Notes: generated by a model not told the origin, from the letters alone. Positions 24,435 to 33,727 are shown, counted from the first letter of the stretch. The stretch is DNA of 64,000 nt from Fictibacillus marinisediminis (GCF_023149135.1 NZ_JAIWJX010000002.1:930001-994000); one strand, 5' to 3'. Numbers and translations are program-made.

Positions 24435-25073
24435 GTGGGGAAATTCGAGTTTCATGTAATGACGAATGGAAGGAAGCAGCCTGACGAAATCATCTCGGCC
24501 GCATCCATCCTGGCTCCATATGTGACATGCATACATATCAGGGAAAAAGACAGAAGTGCCAGTGAGATTTTCAATCTGGCAGAGAGATTGAAGAGAGCAG
24601 GATTGGGCCGGGAGCAGATCTATATCAATGACCGTGTGGATGTAGCCGTTGCTTCGGGAGCTGAAGGCGTTCACTTAAAAGGCTCCAGTCTTGATCCGGA
24701 AATCGTACACCGCTATTTTAGCGGGCTGAGAATCGGCCAATCCGTTCATTCCATAGATGAAGCGCTCTATGCTGAAGAAAAAGGAGCTCATTATTTGTTT
24801 TACGGGCACGTTTTTAAAACAGGAAGCAAAAAAGGGAGCGAGCCGCGGGGTCTGGATCAATTGCGGGAGGTTGCTGATGCGGTCACTGTTCCAGTTATCG
24901 CCATCGGAGGAGTTACACCGAGTAATACTAGTGAACTCATAAAAGCGGGCGCAAAAGGAATCGCCGTCATGTCGGGGATCTGGTCGGCGACGGATCCGGG
25001 TTTAGTAGCGAAAGGCTATGCGGAAGCTCTTAAGAAGGAGGAAATGTCAAAATGCCCAGGCACTATGATGTGA
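24435..25073 (+). CDS. tenI: TenI, thiazole tautomerase (ThiE paralogue)
   Basis: A 212-residue TIM-barrel protein of the TenI/ThiE family: HVMTNGRK, IHIREKDRSASE, YINDRVDVAVASGAEGVHLK, YLFYGHVFKTGSKKG and VIAIGGVTPSNT. In Bacillus TenI converts the thiazole tautomer released by ThiG to its aromatic form. Position at the head of a thiazole operon supports TenI over ThiE. The start is GTG at 24435 behind AGGAGG. Its 3' end overlaps thiO by 22 bases. Confidence 0.9.
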   Translation: MGKFEFHVMTNGRKQPDEIISAASILAPYVTCIHIREKDRSASEIFNLAERLKRAGLGREQIYINDRVDVAVASGAEGVHLKGSSLDPEIVHRYFSGLRIGQSVHSIDEALYAEEKGAHYLFYGHVFKTGSKKGSEPRGLDQLREVADAVTVPVIAIGGVTPSNTSELIKAGAKGIAVMSGIWSATDPGLVAKGYAEALKKEEMSKCPGTMM

Positions 25074-26182
25074 TCATTGCTGGGGGGGGGATAATCGGCT
25101 GTGCCATTGCTTACTATTTGCGCAAACATACAGAGTATACCGTGCTTGTGATTGAAAAGAACCGAATAGGCAGTGAAGCTTCATCGGCCGCTGCAGGCAT
25201 GCTTGGAGCGCAGGCAGAACTGAATGAGGCAGGGCCTCTTTACACGATGGCCCGTGAGAGCAGGAGTCTTTTTCCTGAGTTAAGCAGGGAACTGAAGGAA
25301 ATCAGCGGGATCGACATTGAGTTTATAGACAAAGGCCTGTTTAAAGCGGCAAAAAATAAAAAGGAAAGACTCCGATTGCAGCAACTCACTGATTTTCACA
25401 ACGATAACGGCCAGCCGGCAGAGTGGATCAGCGGATCGGAGCTTTTGAAAATGGAGCCGATGCTGTCAAAAGAATTGGAAGGTGCAATGTATTTGCCGAA
25501 AGACGGCCAGGTCAATCCATCTCAATTGACGAAAGCCTTTGCCCAATCGGCAGCAAAGCTTGGAGCTGATTTTTTAGATTATACCGAAGCAGCCGGTTTC
25601 GAAATAGGCCGGTCAGGGATTGGAATCCAAACGAGCGCGGGTATGTTTTTCGGAGAGAAGGCAGTGCTCGCATCAGGCGTCTGGACAGGGAAGCTGGCGG
25701 CCCAGACCGGATTGCACATGCCTCTTTTTCCAGTAAAGGGAGAGTGTATTTCTTTAACCTTTTTAGAACCGGTCATTACATCAACTGTCATCTCAGATGA
25801 ATGCTATCTTGTCCCTAAGCAAGGAGGCAGGCTCGTAATCGGAGCAACCATGGAAGCAGGTACATACGACAGAAAGGTTAGAGCAAAGGGAGTGTTGGAA
25901 CTGCTGACAAAAGCGCGTGAAGTCCTTCCTGCCATCGAACAGGGCGAATGGGAGAAGGCATGGACAGGGTTTCGGCCGCAAACTCCTGATGGCCTCCCGT
26001 ACATGGGGAAACATCCTTACCATAAAGACTTGTACATTGCGGCAGGCCATTTTCGCAATGGCATCCTGCTCAGTCCGCTGACAGGGCGATGGATGGCAGA
26101 GCTGCTGATCGGAAATCTGCAGGAAGAAAGATTAAAAGAGTTTGCGCCAGACCGGTTTGCCTATGAAAAGATGAAAGGATGA
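25052..26182 (+). CDS. thiO: glycine oxidase ThiO
   Basis: A 376-residue flavoprotein of the DAO family. The FAD dinucleotide motif is IIAGGGIIGCAIAYYLRK (residues 8-25). It also has SSAAAGMLGAQ, VKGECISL and, near the C-terminus, YIAAGHFRNGILLSP. ThiO oxidises glycine to the iminoacetate used for thiazole synthesis. AAGGAGGAAATG lies just before its ATG, inside tenI. It is immediately followed by thiS. Confidence 0.93.
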   Translation: MPRHYDVIIAGGGIIGCAIAYYLRKHTEYTVLVIEKNRIGSEASSAAAGMLGAQAELNEAGPLYTMARESRSLFPELSRELKEISGIDIEFIDKGLFKAAKNKKERLRLQQLTDFHNDNGQPAEWISGSELLKMEPMLSKELEGAMYLPKDGQVNPSQLTKAFAQSAAKLGADFLDYTEAAGFEIGRSGIGIQTSAGMFFGEKAVLASGVWTGKLAAQTGLHMPLFPVKGECISLTFLEPVITSTVISDECYLVPKQGGRLVIGATMEAGTYDRKVRAKGVLELLTKAREVLPAIEQGEWEKAWTGFRPQTPDGLPYMGKHPYHKDLYIAAGHFRNGILLSPLTGRWMAELLIGNLQEERLKEFAPDRFAYEKMKG

Positions 26183-26187
26183 GTCTC

Positions 26188-26388
26188 ATGAAACTGATGG
26201 TTAACGGAACAGCCTTAGATATAGCCTCAGCCCGTACAGTCCAGGAACTTCTGGGAGAGTTAAAGCTTGCCGGCAAAGGGGCAATCGTTGAATTGAATCA
26301 AGAAATTTTGGATAAAAGCCAACACGCAGAAACGCGTTTAGCAGATGGTGACAAAATAGAAATCGTACATTTTGTAGGAGGAGGATGA
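26188..26388 (+). CDS. thiS: ThiS sulfur-carrier protein
   Basis: A 66-residue ubiquitin-like carrier ending in the diglycine tail VGGG that is adenylated by ThiF and thiocarboxylated. It starts [11 protein letters not shown]; the ATG at 26188 has AAAGGATGA upstream and is preferred to the ATG at 26179 that overlaps the thiO stop. It sits between thiO and thiG, the usual order. Confidence 0.92.
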   Translation: MKLMVNGTALDIASARTVQELLGELKLAGKGAIVELNQEILDKSQHAETRLADGDKIEIVHFVGGG

Positions 26389-26392
26389 AGTT

Positions 26393-27157
26393 ATGCTGAA
26401 GATTGGAAACTATGAATTTCGCTCCAGATTGCTTTTAGGGACAGGTAAATTCCCTGATTTTGATGTCCAAAAAGAGGCAGTAAGGGTGTCGGGCACGGAA
26501 ATCCTTACATTTGCCGTAAGAAGGATGAACATTTTTGATCCTGACCAGCCAAACTTTTTAGAAAAGCTGGAGGCAGAGAACTTTACGCTTCTGCCGAACA
26601 CGGCGGGTGCGAAAACGGCAGAAGAAGCGGTTAGAATCGCGAAGCTGGCAAAAGCTTCGGGGCTATGTGATATGATAAAGGTAGAAGTGATAGGAGATTT
26701 TAAAACTCTTTTGCCTGATCCGCTGGAAACGCTGCGGGCTTCAGAAATGCTGTTGGAAGAGGGGTTTACGGTCTTGCCCTATGCTTCAGATGATGTCATT
26801 CTTGCACAAAAATTAGAGGAACTTGGCGTGCATGCCATAATGCCCGGAGCTTCCCCCATTGGATCTGGCCTCGGGATCATCAACCCGTTGAACATAAGCC
26901 TTATTATTGAGCAGGCCAATATCCCAGTGATTGTAGATGCGGGCATCGGATCACCGGCTGATGCGGCGGCGGCCATGGAGTTGGGGGCTGATGGAGTACT
27001 GCTGAATTCAGCGGTATCAGGGGCCGATAATCCAGTAAAAATGGCCGAGGCGATGAAGCTTGCCATTGAAGCCGGCCGTCTCGGGTATGAAGCGGGAAGA
27101 ATTCCAAAGAAAAGGTATGCAGCGGCAAGCAGTCCGCTGGAGGGAATGAGTATTTAA
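26393..27157 (+). CDS. thiG: thiazole synthase ThiG
   Basis: A 254-residue TIM-barrel enzyme that joins DXP, iminoacetate and ThiS-thiocarboxylate into the thiazole. It starts with [19 protein letters not shown]. The Schiff-base lysine is in [11 protein letters not shown] (about residue 98). [11 protein letters not shown] and [20 protein letters not shown] form the phosphate site. The stop shares one base with the thiF ATG. Confidence 0.96.
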   Translation: MLKIGNYEFRSRLLLGTGKFPDFDVQKEAVRVSGTEILTFAVRRMNIFDPDQPNFLEKLEAENFTLLPNTAGAKTAEEAVRIAKLAKASGLCDMIKVEVIGDFKTLLPDPLETLRASEMLLEEGFTVLPYASDDVILAQKLEELGVHAIMPGASPIGSGLGIINPLNISLIIEQANIPVIVDAGIGSPADAAAAMELGADGVLLNSAVSGADNPVKMAEAMKLAIEAGRLGYEAGRIPKKRYAAASSPLEGMSI

Positions 27158-28179
27158 TGAATGATCGCTACTCCAGGCAGATGTTATTCGAGCCTATAGG
27201 AGAAGAGGGACAGGATCTCTTGTCTGATAAACATGTTGTGATTATCGGTGCGGGTGCGCTCGGAACCGGCAATGCAGAAATTCTTGCCCGCGCGGGTGTG
27301 GGCAGGATCACGATTGCTGACCGTGACTATGTAGAATGGAGCAACCTCCAGCGCCAGCAGCTTTTCAGCGAGGAAGATGCAAAGTACCGGATGCCTAAAG
27401 CGGTAGCTGCAAGAGAACGGCTGGAACAGGTTAATTCCGATATCCACGTAGAGGGCCTTGTTTTGGATGCAGGAGCTGAAGAACTGAGGGAACTGACGGA
27501 GTTTGCCGATCTGATCATTGATGCGACAGATAATTTTGATACGCGTTTGCTGATCAATGACATCTCCCAGGAGAAGAAGATTCCTTGGATTTACGGCGCA
27601 TGCGTTGGAAGCTACGGACTCAGTTATGTGATTTTACCCGGGGAGACGCCTTGTCTAAGCTGTCTCCTGGAAAAGGTGCCGATGGGCGGAGCAACGTGTG
27701 ATACGGCGGGAATCATTGCGCCTGTTGTCCAAATGGTTGTCGCTCACCAGACGTCTGAAGCACTGAAGCTGCTGACGGGCAACACCGCTGCACTCCGCAA
27801 CAAACTGGTTTCCTTTGATGTATGGAACAATCATTATTTGGCGATGGATGTCCAAAAGCTAAAAAAAACGGACTGTCCTTCCTGTGGAAAGCATCCTCAG
27901 TATCCGCATCTGAATCCTGAAAATCAGACGAAGACAGCTGTTCTCTGCGGAAGGAACACCGTCCAGATCCGTCCTTCGGAAAAGGGAGAAAGGGATTTGG
28001 ATGAGCTTTCTTTGTCCCTGTCGCGGCTTGGCGGGAAAGTGGAACAGAACCCTTATCTGCTTTCATACAGCAATCAAGAAGAACAGCGGCTTGTCTTTTT
28101 CAAGGACGGACGCGTACTGATTCACGGCACGAAAGATATAACAGAAGCGAAAAATCTCTATTACAGTTTAATAGGATAA
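27157..28179 (+). CDS. thiF: ThiF, ThiS adenylyltransferase
   Basis: A 340-residue E1-like enzyme: IIGAGALGTGNAEILARAG nucleotide motif (about 30-48), DRDYVEWSNLQRQQLF, the acceptor region GGATCDTAGII and two zinc CxxC pairs (CLSC near 168, CPSC near 246). It activates the C-terminus of ThiS. The C-terminal 90 residues extend past the usual ThiF/MoeB core as a small domain of the length seen in Bacillus ThiF. It closes the thiazole operon. Confidence 0.94.
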   Translation: MNDRYSRQMLFEPIGEEGQDLLSDKHVVIIGAGALGTGNAEILARAGVGRITIADRDYVEWSNLQRQQLFSEEDAKYRMPKAVAARERLEQVNSDIHVEGLVLDAGAEELRELTEFADLIIDATDNFDTRLLINDISQEKKIPWIYGACVGSYGLSYVILPGETPCLSCLLEKVPMGGATCDTAGIIAPVVQMVVAHQTSEALKLLTGNTAALRNKLVSFDVWNNHYLAMDVQKLKKTDCPSCGKHPQYPHLNPENQTKTAVLCGRNTVQIRPSEKGERDLDELSLSLSRLGGKVEQNPYLLSYSNQEEQRLVFFKDGRVLIHGTKDITEAKNLYYSLIG

Positions 28180-28185
28180 TGAAAT

Positions 28186-28357
28186 AGCAATCTGCTAGGG
28201 GGGCCGTACGGCTGAGACTGAACCTTTGTGTTCTAGACCCTTGGAACCTGATCTGGATTATACCAGCGGAGGGAAGCACGCTGAAGCAACAAGCTGATTC
28301 AGAATAGATGACCTCAGCAAAAACCTCAGCCGCCATCTCCCATGAAGGCGGCTTTTT
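28186..28357 (+). promoter_or_regulatory. second TPP riboswitch, controlling the thiamin-salvage operon
   Basis: It shows GGGGGGCC, GGCTGAGACTGAAC, ACCCTTGGAACCTGATCTGG and ATACCAGCGGAGGGAAGC (aptamer about 28195-28278). A terminator AGCCGCC...GGCGGCT with T5 ends at 28357. It starts only a few bases after thiF, so it can also act on read-through from the first operon. Confidence 0.94.
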
Positions 28358-28371
28358 GCGTGGATTTCTTC

Positions 28372-28437
28372 GGTGCCAGGCACCGCCGTTACACAAGTGT
28401 GTAAAGCCTGGTGCCAGGCACCAGGATAATTGGCACC
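28372..28437. repeat. GGTGCCTGGCACC-type dispersed element, copy A
   Basis: GGTGCCAGGCACC occurs at 28372-28384 and again at 28410-28422, with the hairpin TTACACA-AG-TGTGTAA (28389-28404) between. A partial TGGCACCA follows. It lies between the TPP terminator and the ribosome site of ylmB. Confidence 0.85.
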
Positions 28438-28461
28438 AGATAAAAGATAAAGGAGGCTGCC

Positions 28462-29748
28462 ATGAGCGGATTACGAGAGAAGATTAATAGATTAGCGGAG
28501 GAGAGACAGGAGAGGCTGATTGAGATTTTAAGAGAGCTCGTTGCCTTCCAGACGGTCAGTCCTCCTGCAAGAAACACAGAAGAGGCACAAAGCTGCGTGA
28601 AATCCATCCTCTCTGGCCTTGGATTTAAGACGGAGGAGTGGGAGCTGTTTCCTGGCGACAAGATTGTCGCAGGATCAAAACAAGGAGATGCCTCAGAGGA
28701 ATATCAAAGCCTTCTTCTTAACGGCCACATTGATGTCGTGGCTGTCGGGGATGAAACGCAATGGAAGTATCCGCCGTTTGTGCTGACGGAGGAAGATGGA
28801 TGGCTCTATGGACGGGGCACAGCAGACATGAAGGGAGGCATGGCCTCTTCTCTGTTTGCTCTTCAGCTTCTTCAAGAGCTGGGGATCAAGCTGAAAGGGG
28901 ACCTCTTTTTTCAATCAGTAACCGGCGAAGAAGCCGGGGAAGCGGGTACCAAATCCTGCATAGACCGGGGAATGAAAGCTGACTTTGCGCTCGTGGCTGA
29001 TACGTCCAATCTTGAGATTCATGGACAAGGCGGCGTCATCACAGGCTGGATCACGATAAAAGGTAAAGAGACCTTTCATGATGGCCTTCGCTCGCGGATG
29101 ATTCATGCAGGCGGCGGAATAATAGGAGCGAGCGCCATTGAAAAAATGATGAAGATTATAGAAGGGCTGCAGGAACTTGAACGGCATTGGGCAGTAACCA
29201 AAACATATCCAAACTTTCCGTTCGGAAGCACGACCATCAATCCCTCTGTCATTGAAGGAGGCAGGAATGCTGCATTCATCGCTGATGAATGCAAACTCTG
29301 GGTTACTGTTCATTATTACCCGAATGAGACGTATGAAGATGTCGCAAAAGAAATTGAGGAGCACATTATTGCTATAGCAAAGGCCGATCCATGGCTGAAA
29401 AACAACCTGCCTCTGTTTAAGTGGGGAGGAATATCCATGATTGAGGAGAAGGGTGAAATCTTTCCTGCACTTGATGTTGATCACAATCATGAAGCATTGG
29501 CAGTACTGGAAGAACAGCATAATGCCGTTTCAGAACAGAAAGCTGCTGTTTCGATGTCGCCGACCGTTACAGATGCGGGGTGGCTTGGACAGGCGGGAAT
29601 CCCAACTGTCATTTATGGCCCGGGAGAGCTGAACGAAGCCCATGCTGTCAATGAAAAGGTGAGGATTCAACAGTTACTGGAGCATTCAAAGGTTCTCGCC
29701 GGATTTATTGCAAAGTGGTGCAATACAGAAAGGAGCAATAAACCATGA
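28462..29748 (+). CDS. ylmB: formylaminopyrimidine deformylase/M20 deacylase YlmB-like
   Basis: A 428-residue M20-family metallohydrolase: LNGHIDVVAVGD (metal His/Asp), YGRGTADMKGGMASS (bridging Asp) and VTGEEAGEAGT (catalytic Glu-Glu). It starts after AAAGGAGG. Its place behind a TPP riboswitch, next to tenA and thiXYZ, identifies it as YlmB, which removes formate from N-formyl-aminopyrimidine produced by thiamin breakdown. Without this context it would be called ArgE/DapE-like. Stop overlaps the tenA start (ATGA). Confidence 0.88.
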   Translation: MSGLREKINRLAEERQERLIEILRELVAFQTVSPPARNTEEAQSCVKSILSGLGFKTEEWELFPGDKIVAGSKQGDASEEYQSLLLNGHIDVVAVGDETQWKYPPFVLTEEDGWLYGRGTADMKGGMASSLFALQLLQELGIKLKGDLFFQSVTGEEAGEAGTKSCIDRGMKADFALVADTSNLEIHGQGGVITGWITIKGKETFHDGLRSRMIHAGGGIIGASAIEKMMKIIEGLQELERHWAVTKTYPNFPFGSTTINPSVIEGGRNAAFIADECKLWVTVHYYPNETYEDVAKEIEEHIIAIAKADPWLKNNLPLFKWGGISMIEEKGEIFPALDVDHNHEALAVLEEQHNAVSEQKAAVSMSPTVTDAGWLGQAGIPTVIYGPGELNEAHAVNEKVRIQQLLEHSKVLAGFIAKWCNTERSNKP

Positions 29749-30431
29749 CAAAGTCAAAGGAAGAACGATTTACAGATAGATTACACAGAAACGTGGAACC
29801 AATCTGGATGCATACTCATCTGCATCCGTTTGTTCAGGGCATTAAAGATGGTTCCTTGCCGAAAGAGCGCTTTGGTTATTACATGAAACAGGATTATGTG
29901 TTTTTAAAGGATTATGCAAAGCTCTTTGCGTTAGGGACGATAAAATCCAAGGATACAGAGACGATGAGCTGGTTTTCAAGCCTGCTTCATGAAACATTGA
30001 ATACAGAAATGGATCTTCACCGCGAGTACTGCCATGAAATTGGCATCGAGCCCGAGGAATTGGAGGCTGAGCAGGCTTCTCCAATTAACCTTGCGTACAC
30101 TCGCTATATGCTGAACGCCTCCCAGCAGGGAACACTTGCTGAGTTGATCTCATGCATGCTGCCGTGCATGTGGAGCTACCACGAGATCGGAACGCTATTA
30201 AAGAGGGAAGCAGGCAGCCTCGCAGAGCATCCGTATACCCGATGGATTGAGATGTATGCATCAGAAGAGTTCGGTGCACTTGCACAGTGGCTGATTAATG
30301 AACTGAACAAGTTGGCGAAAGATAAGACAGAACAGGAATTGGCGGTGCTGGAGGAGCATTTCCTGACCACATCGCGCTTTGAATTCATGTTTTGGGATAT
30401 GGTGTATTACGGTCATGGGTGGCCGGTGTAA
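29745..30431 (+). CDS. tenA: TenA, aminopyrimidine aminohydrolase (thiaminase II)
   Basis: A 228-residue all-helical enzyme. It has HPFVQGIKDGSLPKERFGYYMKQD (split here as HPFVQGIKDG and RFGYYMKQDY), the catalytic Cys in SCMLPCMWSY (about residue 135) and the acidic region YASEEFG. It converts aminopyrimidine to HMP in thiamin salvage. Translationally coupled to ylmB. Confidence 0.93.
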   Translation: MTKSKEERFTDRLHRNVEPIWMHTHLHPFVQGIKDGSLPKERFGYYMKQDYVFLKDYAKLFALGTIKSKDTETMSWFSSLLHETLNTEMDLHREYCHEIGIEPEELEAEQASPINLAYTRYMLNASQQGTLAELISCMLPCMWSYHEIGTLLKREAGSLAEHPYTRWIEMYASEEFGALAQWLINELNKLAKDKTEQELAVLEEHFLTTSRFEFMFWDMVYYGHGWPV

Positions 30432-30454
30432 TCACCTTTTGAAGGAGAGTTTTT

Positions 30455-31204
30455 ATGTCAATAATCTTTAAGAATGTATCTTATTCTTTTACGGAGCAAG
30501 AACAAGCCCTCCCGCTTCTCAAGAACATCAATTTTGCAGCAGCGCCCGGAGAATTTGTATCGATCATCGGCAAGAGCGGAACCGGAAAAAGTACCCTGCT
30601 CAAGCTTGCCTGTGGACTGGAGAAACCTGATCAGGGAGAGATTATCGTACATGAGAAGCCAGTCTATCCTGGAGCGGCGGGATACATGCCTCAGAAGGAT
30701 TTACTTCTGCCTTGGTGTACGGTCATGGAAAATCTTCTTCTTGCTCCTGAGATTCAGAACCAGAAGGGACAGAAAGTAGAAGAGGGGGATTCATGGCTGA
30801 AAAAAGTAGGACTGTGGAATTACCGGAATGCTTATCCGCATGAACTTTCAGGGGGGATGCGCCAAAGAATAGCCTTTCTCCGCACCCTGCTGACTGGAAA
30901 AGAAGTACTTCTTCTTGATGAACCATTCGGTGCTTTAGATGCGATGACTAAAAAGGAAATGCACGAATGGATTTCTTCCCTATGGAAGGATTTAAACAAA
31001 ACCATTCTTTTGGTTACACATGATCTTCATGAAGCGGTTTTTTTAAGTGACCGAATCATCTTGCTGCATCCATCTGGTGAAACAGAAGAGGTAAAGATTA
31101 GGCTTCCGAGGCCGAGAAATAGAGTATTAACGAATGAGATGGTGGGATTAATCAATAAATTGGAGAGCAGAATTACAAATGAACAGCATGAAACGATTTT
31201 TTAA
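30455..31204 (+). CDS. thiZ: ThiZ, ABC transporter ATPase for thiamin pyrimidine precursor
   Basis: A 249-residue ABC ATPase: Walker A IGKSGTGKST, Q-loop MPQKDLLLPW, signature LSGGMRQR, Walker B VLLLDEPFGALDA and switch THDLHEAV. The LPW motif is typical of the nitrate/taurine/HMP class. It overlaps thiX by 26 bases. It powers import through ThiX with ThiY as binding protein. Confidence 0.9.
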   Translation: MSIIFKNVSYSFTEQEQALPLLKNINFAAAPGEFVSIIGKSGTGKSTLLKLACGLEKPDQGEIIVHEKPVYPGAAGYMPQKDLLLPWCTVMENLLLAPEIQNQKGQKVEEGDSWLKKVGLWNYRNAYPHELSGGMRQRIAFLRTLLTGKEVLLLDEPFGALDAMTKKEMHEWISSLWKDLNKTILLVTHDLHEAVFLSDRIILLHPSGETEEVKIRLPRPRNRVLTNEMVGLINKLESRITNEQHETIF

Positions 31205-31979
31205 AGACTATTATTTATTTTTGGCTGCTGCTGCCGTCTTGCTCGTACTATGGGAATGGCTTGTGAGGACAGACAAGGTGCCTTCGTTTATTTTGCCGGC
31301 CCCTACAGGAATCCTCGTTTCGCTCTTTGAAAACAAAGAGGTTCTTCTAGGACATACCTGGGCGACATTCAAGGAAGCCATCCTCGGTTTTTTAATCGCA
31401 GCCGTTGCAGGTGTTTCGCTTGCTGTTGCCATGTTTTTTTTCAAATCTGTACAGAAAATGGTCTATCCTGCGGTCTTGATCTCCCAGACGATACCGATCA
31501 TTGCACTGTCTCCGATCTTTGTCCTTTGGTTCGGCTACAGCATCTGGAGCAAAGTGGCGGTTACCGTGCTGATTGCCTTCTTTCCCATCGTCGTCAGCAC
31601 GTATGATGGTTTGAACCATCATGACCGAGATTATGTGGATCTTCTGCGTTCCATGGGAGCACGGAGATGGCAGGTCTTCAAAAAGGTGCAGCTGCCAATG
31701 GCGCTTCCGGCTTTCTTTTCAGGGATAAAACTCGCCGCTGTATTTTCAGTAGTAGGAGCGACGATCGGCGAATGGCTTGGTGCCAGCGAGGGGCTTGGCT
31801 ATTATTCCAGAAGGATGTCGGGAAGCCTGAATGCAGAAGGAGTATTTTCTGCTATTTTTCTATTGTCATTGCTCGGGATCTGTTTGTTCGGAGCAGCTGC
31901 ACTCGCAGAAAAACAAATGTTTAAATGGAAAGCTAACAGAGAGGATGTACAACATGAACAAATGGATAAAACGAAGTAG
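31179..31979 (+). CDS. thiX: ThiX, ABC transporter permease
   Basis: A 266-residue permease with about six membrane segments and the EAA motif MGARRWQVFKKVQLPMALPA (written here in two parts: MGARRWQVFK and VQLPMALPA). AMFFFKSVQKM and GEWLGASEGLGYY are typical of the taurine/HMP-type permeases. It starts inside thiZ and its end overlaps thiY, so the three are tightly coupled. Confidence 0.9.
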   Translation: MNSMKRFFKDYYLFLAAAAVLLVLWEWLVRTDKVPSFILPAPTGILVSLFENKEVLLGHTWATFKEAILGFLIAAVAGVSLAVAMFFFKSVQKMVYPAVLISQTIPIIALSPIFVLWFGYSIWSKVAVTVLIAFFPIVVSTYDGLNHHDRDYVDLLRSMGARRWQVFKKVQLPMALPAFFSGIKLAAVFSVVGATIGEWLGASEGLGYYSRRMSGSLNAEGVFSAIFLLSLLGICLFGAAALAEKQMFKWKANREDVQHEQMDKTK

Positions 31980-32964
31980 CTGGCTCTTCTTTGGGAGCCT
32001 GCTTCTCCTATTAAGTGCTTGTTCCTCAGGGGACACAGCCAATCAAGGAGGAAAAGGGGATTTTAAAAAAGTGAGCATCATGCTCGATTGGTATCCGAAT
32101 GCAGTACATGCCGGCATTTATGACGCCATCGAAAAAGGATATTTTAAGAAAGAAGGCATCCAGGTTGATGTGAAGATGCCAGCAGAAACGAACGATCCGT
32201 TGAAACTGGTGGCTGCCGGCAGGACCGATCTTGCATTAACGTACCAGCCTCAGGTCGTTCTTTCCAGGTCAGAAGATATTCCTGTTGTTTCTTTGGGAGC
32301 GCTGGTCAGGCATCCATTAAACCATTTGATGGTTCCTAAAAACAGTTCAATTCGTTCACCCAAAGATCTGGAAGGGAAGAATGTAGGCTATCCTTCTATT
32401 CCCATCAATGAAGCGATGGTCAAAACAATGGTGAAACATGATGGAGGCAATCCTGAAAAAGTGAAGATGACAGATGTCGGCTGGGATATCATCCCCGCGA
32501 TGGCGGCTCACAAAGCTGATGGAATATCTGGAGGGTACATCAACCATGAACAGATCCTTTTGAATAAAGAGGGCCATCCTGTACGGTCCATTGATCCTGT
32601 AAAGTACGGTGTTCCTGATTATTATGAGCTCGTTCTTGTTTCCAGTGAAGATGGACTGAAAAAGAACCGAAAGCTTTACCAGAAGTTTTGGCATGCGCTG
32701 GAAAAAGGCCAAAAGGATGTACACAATCATCCTGACCAGGCACTGAATGTCTTATTTAAGCATGAAAACAAAGAATTCCCGCTGGATCAAAACGTAGAAA
32801 AGAAAAGCCTGCAGATCCTGCTGCCTTTAATGGACAGCGGAAGGAAGCCTTTTGGCTATCAGGACAAGCGTTCATGGAAAAACGTTTCGGATTGGCTCTA
32901 TGAAACCGATATGATTAAAAAGAAGGAAGATCCACGGAACGCTTATATTAATTTTATGCAATAG
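31954..32964 (+). CDS. thiY: ThiY, substrate-binding lipoprotein for formylaminopyrimidine
   Basis: A 336-residue NMT1/THI5-type binding protein. Signal peptide plus lipobox LSAC lie at residues 15-24. The sequence VSIMLDWYPNAVHAG and YFKKEGIQVDVK is the characteristic pyrimidine-binding start. AGRTDLALTYQPQ follows. ATG at 31954 is chosen for its ribosome site and signal peptide; the frame extends upstream within thiX. Operon context favours FAMP over HMP as ligand. Confidence 0.9.
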   Translation: MNKWIKRSSWLFFGSLLLLLSACSSGDTANQGGKGDFKKVSIMLDWYPNAVHAGIYDAIEKGYFKKEGIQVDVKMPAETNDPLKLVAAGRTDLALTYQPQVVLSRSEDIPVVSLGALVRHPLNHLMVPKNSSIRSPKDLEGKNVGYPSIPINEAMVKTMVKHDGGNPEKVKMTDVGWDIIPAMAAHKADGISGGYINHEQILLNKEGHPVRSIDPVKYGVPDYYELVLVSSEDGLKKNRKLYQKFWHALEKGQKDVHNHPDQALNVLFKHENKEFPLDQNVEKKSLQILLPLMDSGRKPFGYQDKRSWKNVSDWLYETDMIKKKEDPRNAYINFMQ

Positions 32965-33018
32965 AAGAATAGACTCCTCGAAAATGGTTACGGTAATAAC
33001 CAAAGAGGAGGTGCCGTT

Positions 33019-33159
33019 ATGGCTAACAGTGAAAAAATCCGCAAGCAAAACGCTGAACAGCGAAAAGGGAAAGTTGATATTCCAAAAGGAACGTTTGCCG
33101 ATCCGATTGCCAATCAGGGAGACATAGCTGAAGCAAAAAATATCAAAGAGAATAAATAG
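33019..33159 (+). CDS. small hydrophilic protein, unknown
   Basis: A 46-residue ORF beginning MANSEKIRKQNAEQRKG and ending AEAKNIKENK, with IPKGTFADPIANQGD in the middle. It is charged, has no hydrophobic segment and no Cys. A good ribosome site (GAGGAGGTG) and a terminator just after the stop support it. Composition resembles small spore or stress proteins, but I recognise no family. Confidence 0.7.
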   Translation: MANSEKIRKQNAEQRKGKVDIPKGTFADPIANQGDIAEAKNIKENK

Positions 33160-33165
33160 CAAGGA

Positions 33166-33197
33166 AGGCGCACTCTAATCAATGGGTGCGCTTTTTC
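33166..33197 (+). terminator. intrinsic terminator
   Basis: GGCGCAC pairs with GTGCGCT-type sequence, followed by T5. Confidence 0.7.
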
Positions 33198-33259
33198 TTA
33201 TCTGGAAAGAACGATAGTATACAGGTTATGATGGATTCAGATAAAAGGGGGAAACTGTT

Positions 33260-33727
33260 GTGCTGACATGGGCGAAGAGCGGTCCTGACAAAGCTATGGA
33301 CGAACTGGAGATCATGAACACCAATCCGTTTTACAATAAGCTGTTTTACGGTCGCGGCGAAGTGACATTTGAAGAGGTGACGGAAGAATTAAAGGAATTG
33401 GAGGGCTCTCCGAGACAACGCTATTTGATTAAAGCGGATGGCAACAACGCTGCGATCGTTGAGTACATTCTGAACAACCCGAAAGATCATAAACCGTGGC
33501 TCGGATTTTTAATGGTACACAGCACCTTCCACAAACAGGGGATCGCAAAGGAAATCTATCTTGCGTGCGAAGAAGAGATAAAGAAAAATAACAAACAATA
33601 CTTGCGTCTCGGTGTACTTAGCGGGAATATCCCTGCGCTCTCTTTTTGGTACAGGATGGGTTTTGCAGAAATAGAAGTAAAGGAAAGCGAGGGAAAGCTT
33701 CTTCATATTCTTGAAAAATCTCTTTAA
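33260..33727 (+). CDS. GNAT-family N-acetyltransferase
   Basis: A 155-residue acetyltransferase. The acetyl-CoA site is in LGFLMVHSTFHKQGIAKEIY (about residues 80-100; Q/G/IA replaces the usual R/QxxGxG/A) and the C-terminal LRLGVLSGNIPALSFWYRMGF motif is present. The GTG start follows AAAAGGGGGAAA. Substrate unknown. It is monocistronic. Confidence 0.82.
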   Translation: MLTWAKSGPDKAMDELEIMNTNPFYNKLFYGRGEVTFEEVTEELKELEGSPRQRYLIKADGNNAAIVEYILNNPKDHKPWLGFLMVHSTFHKQGIAKEIYLACEEEIKKNNKQYLRLGVLSGNIPALSFWYRMGFAEIEVKESEGKLLHILEKSL

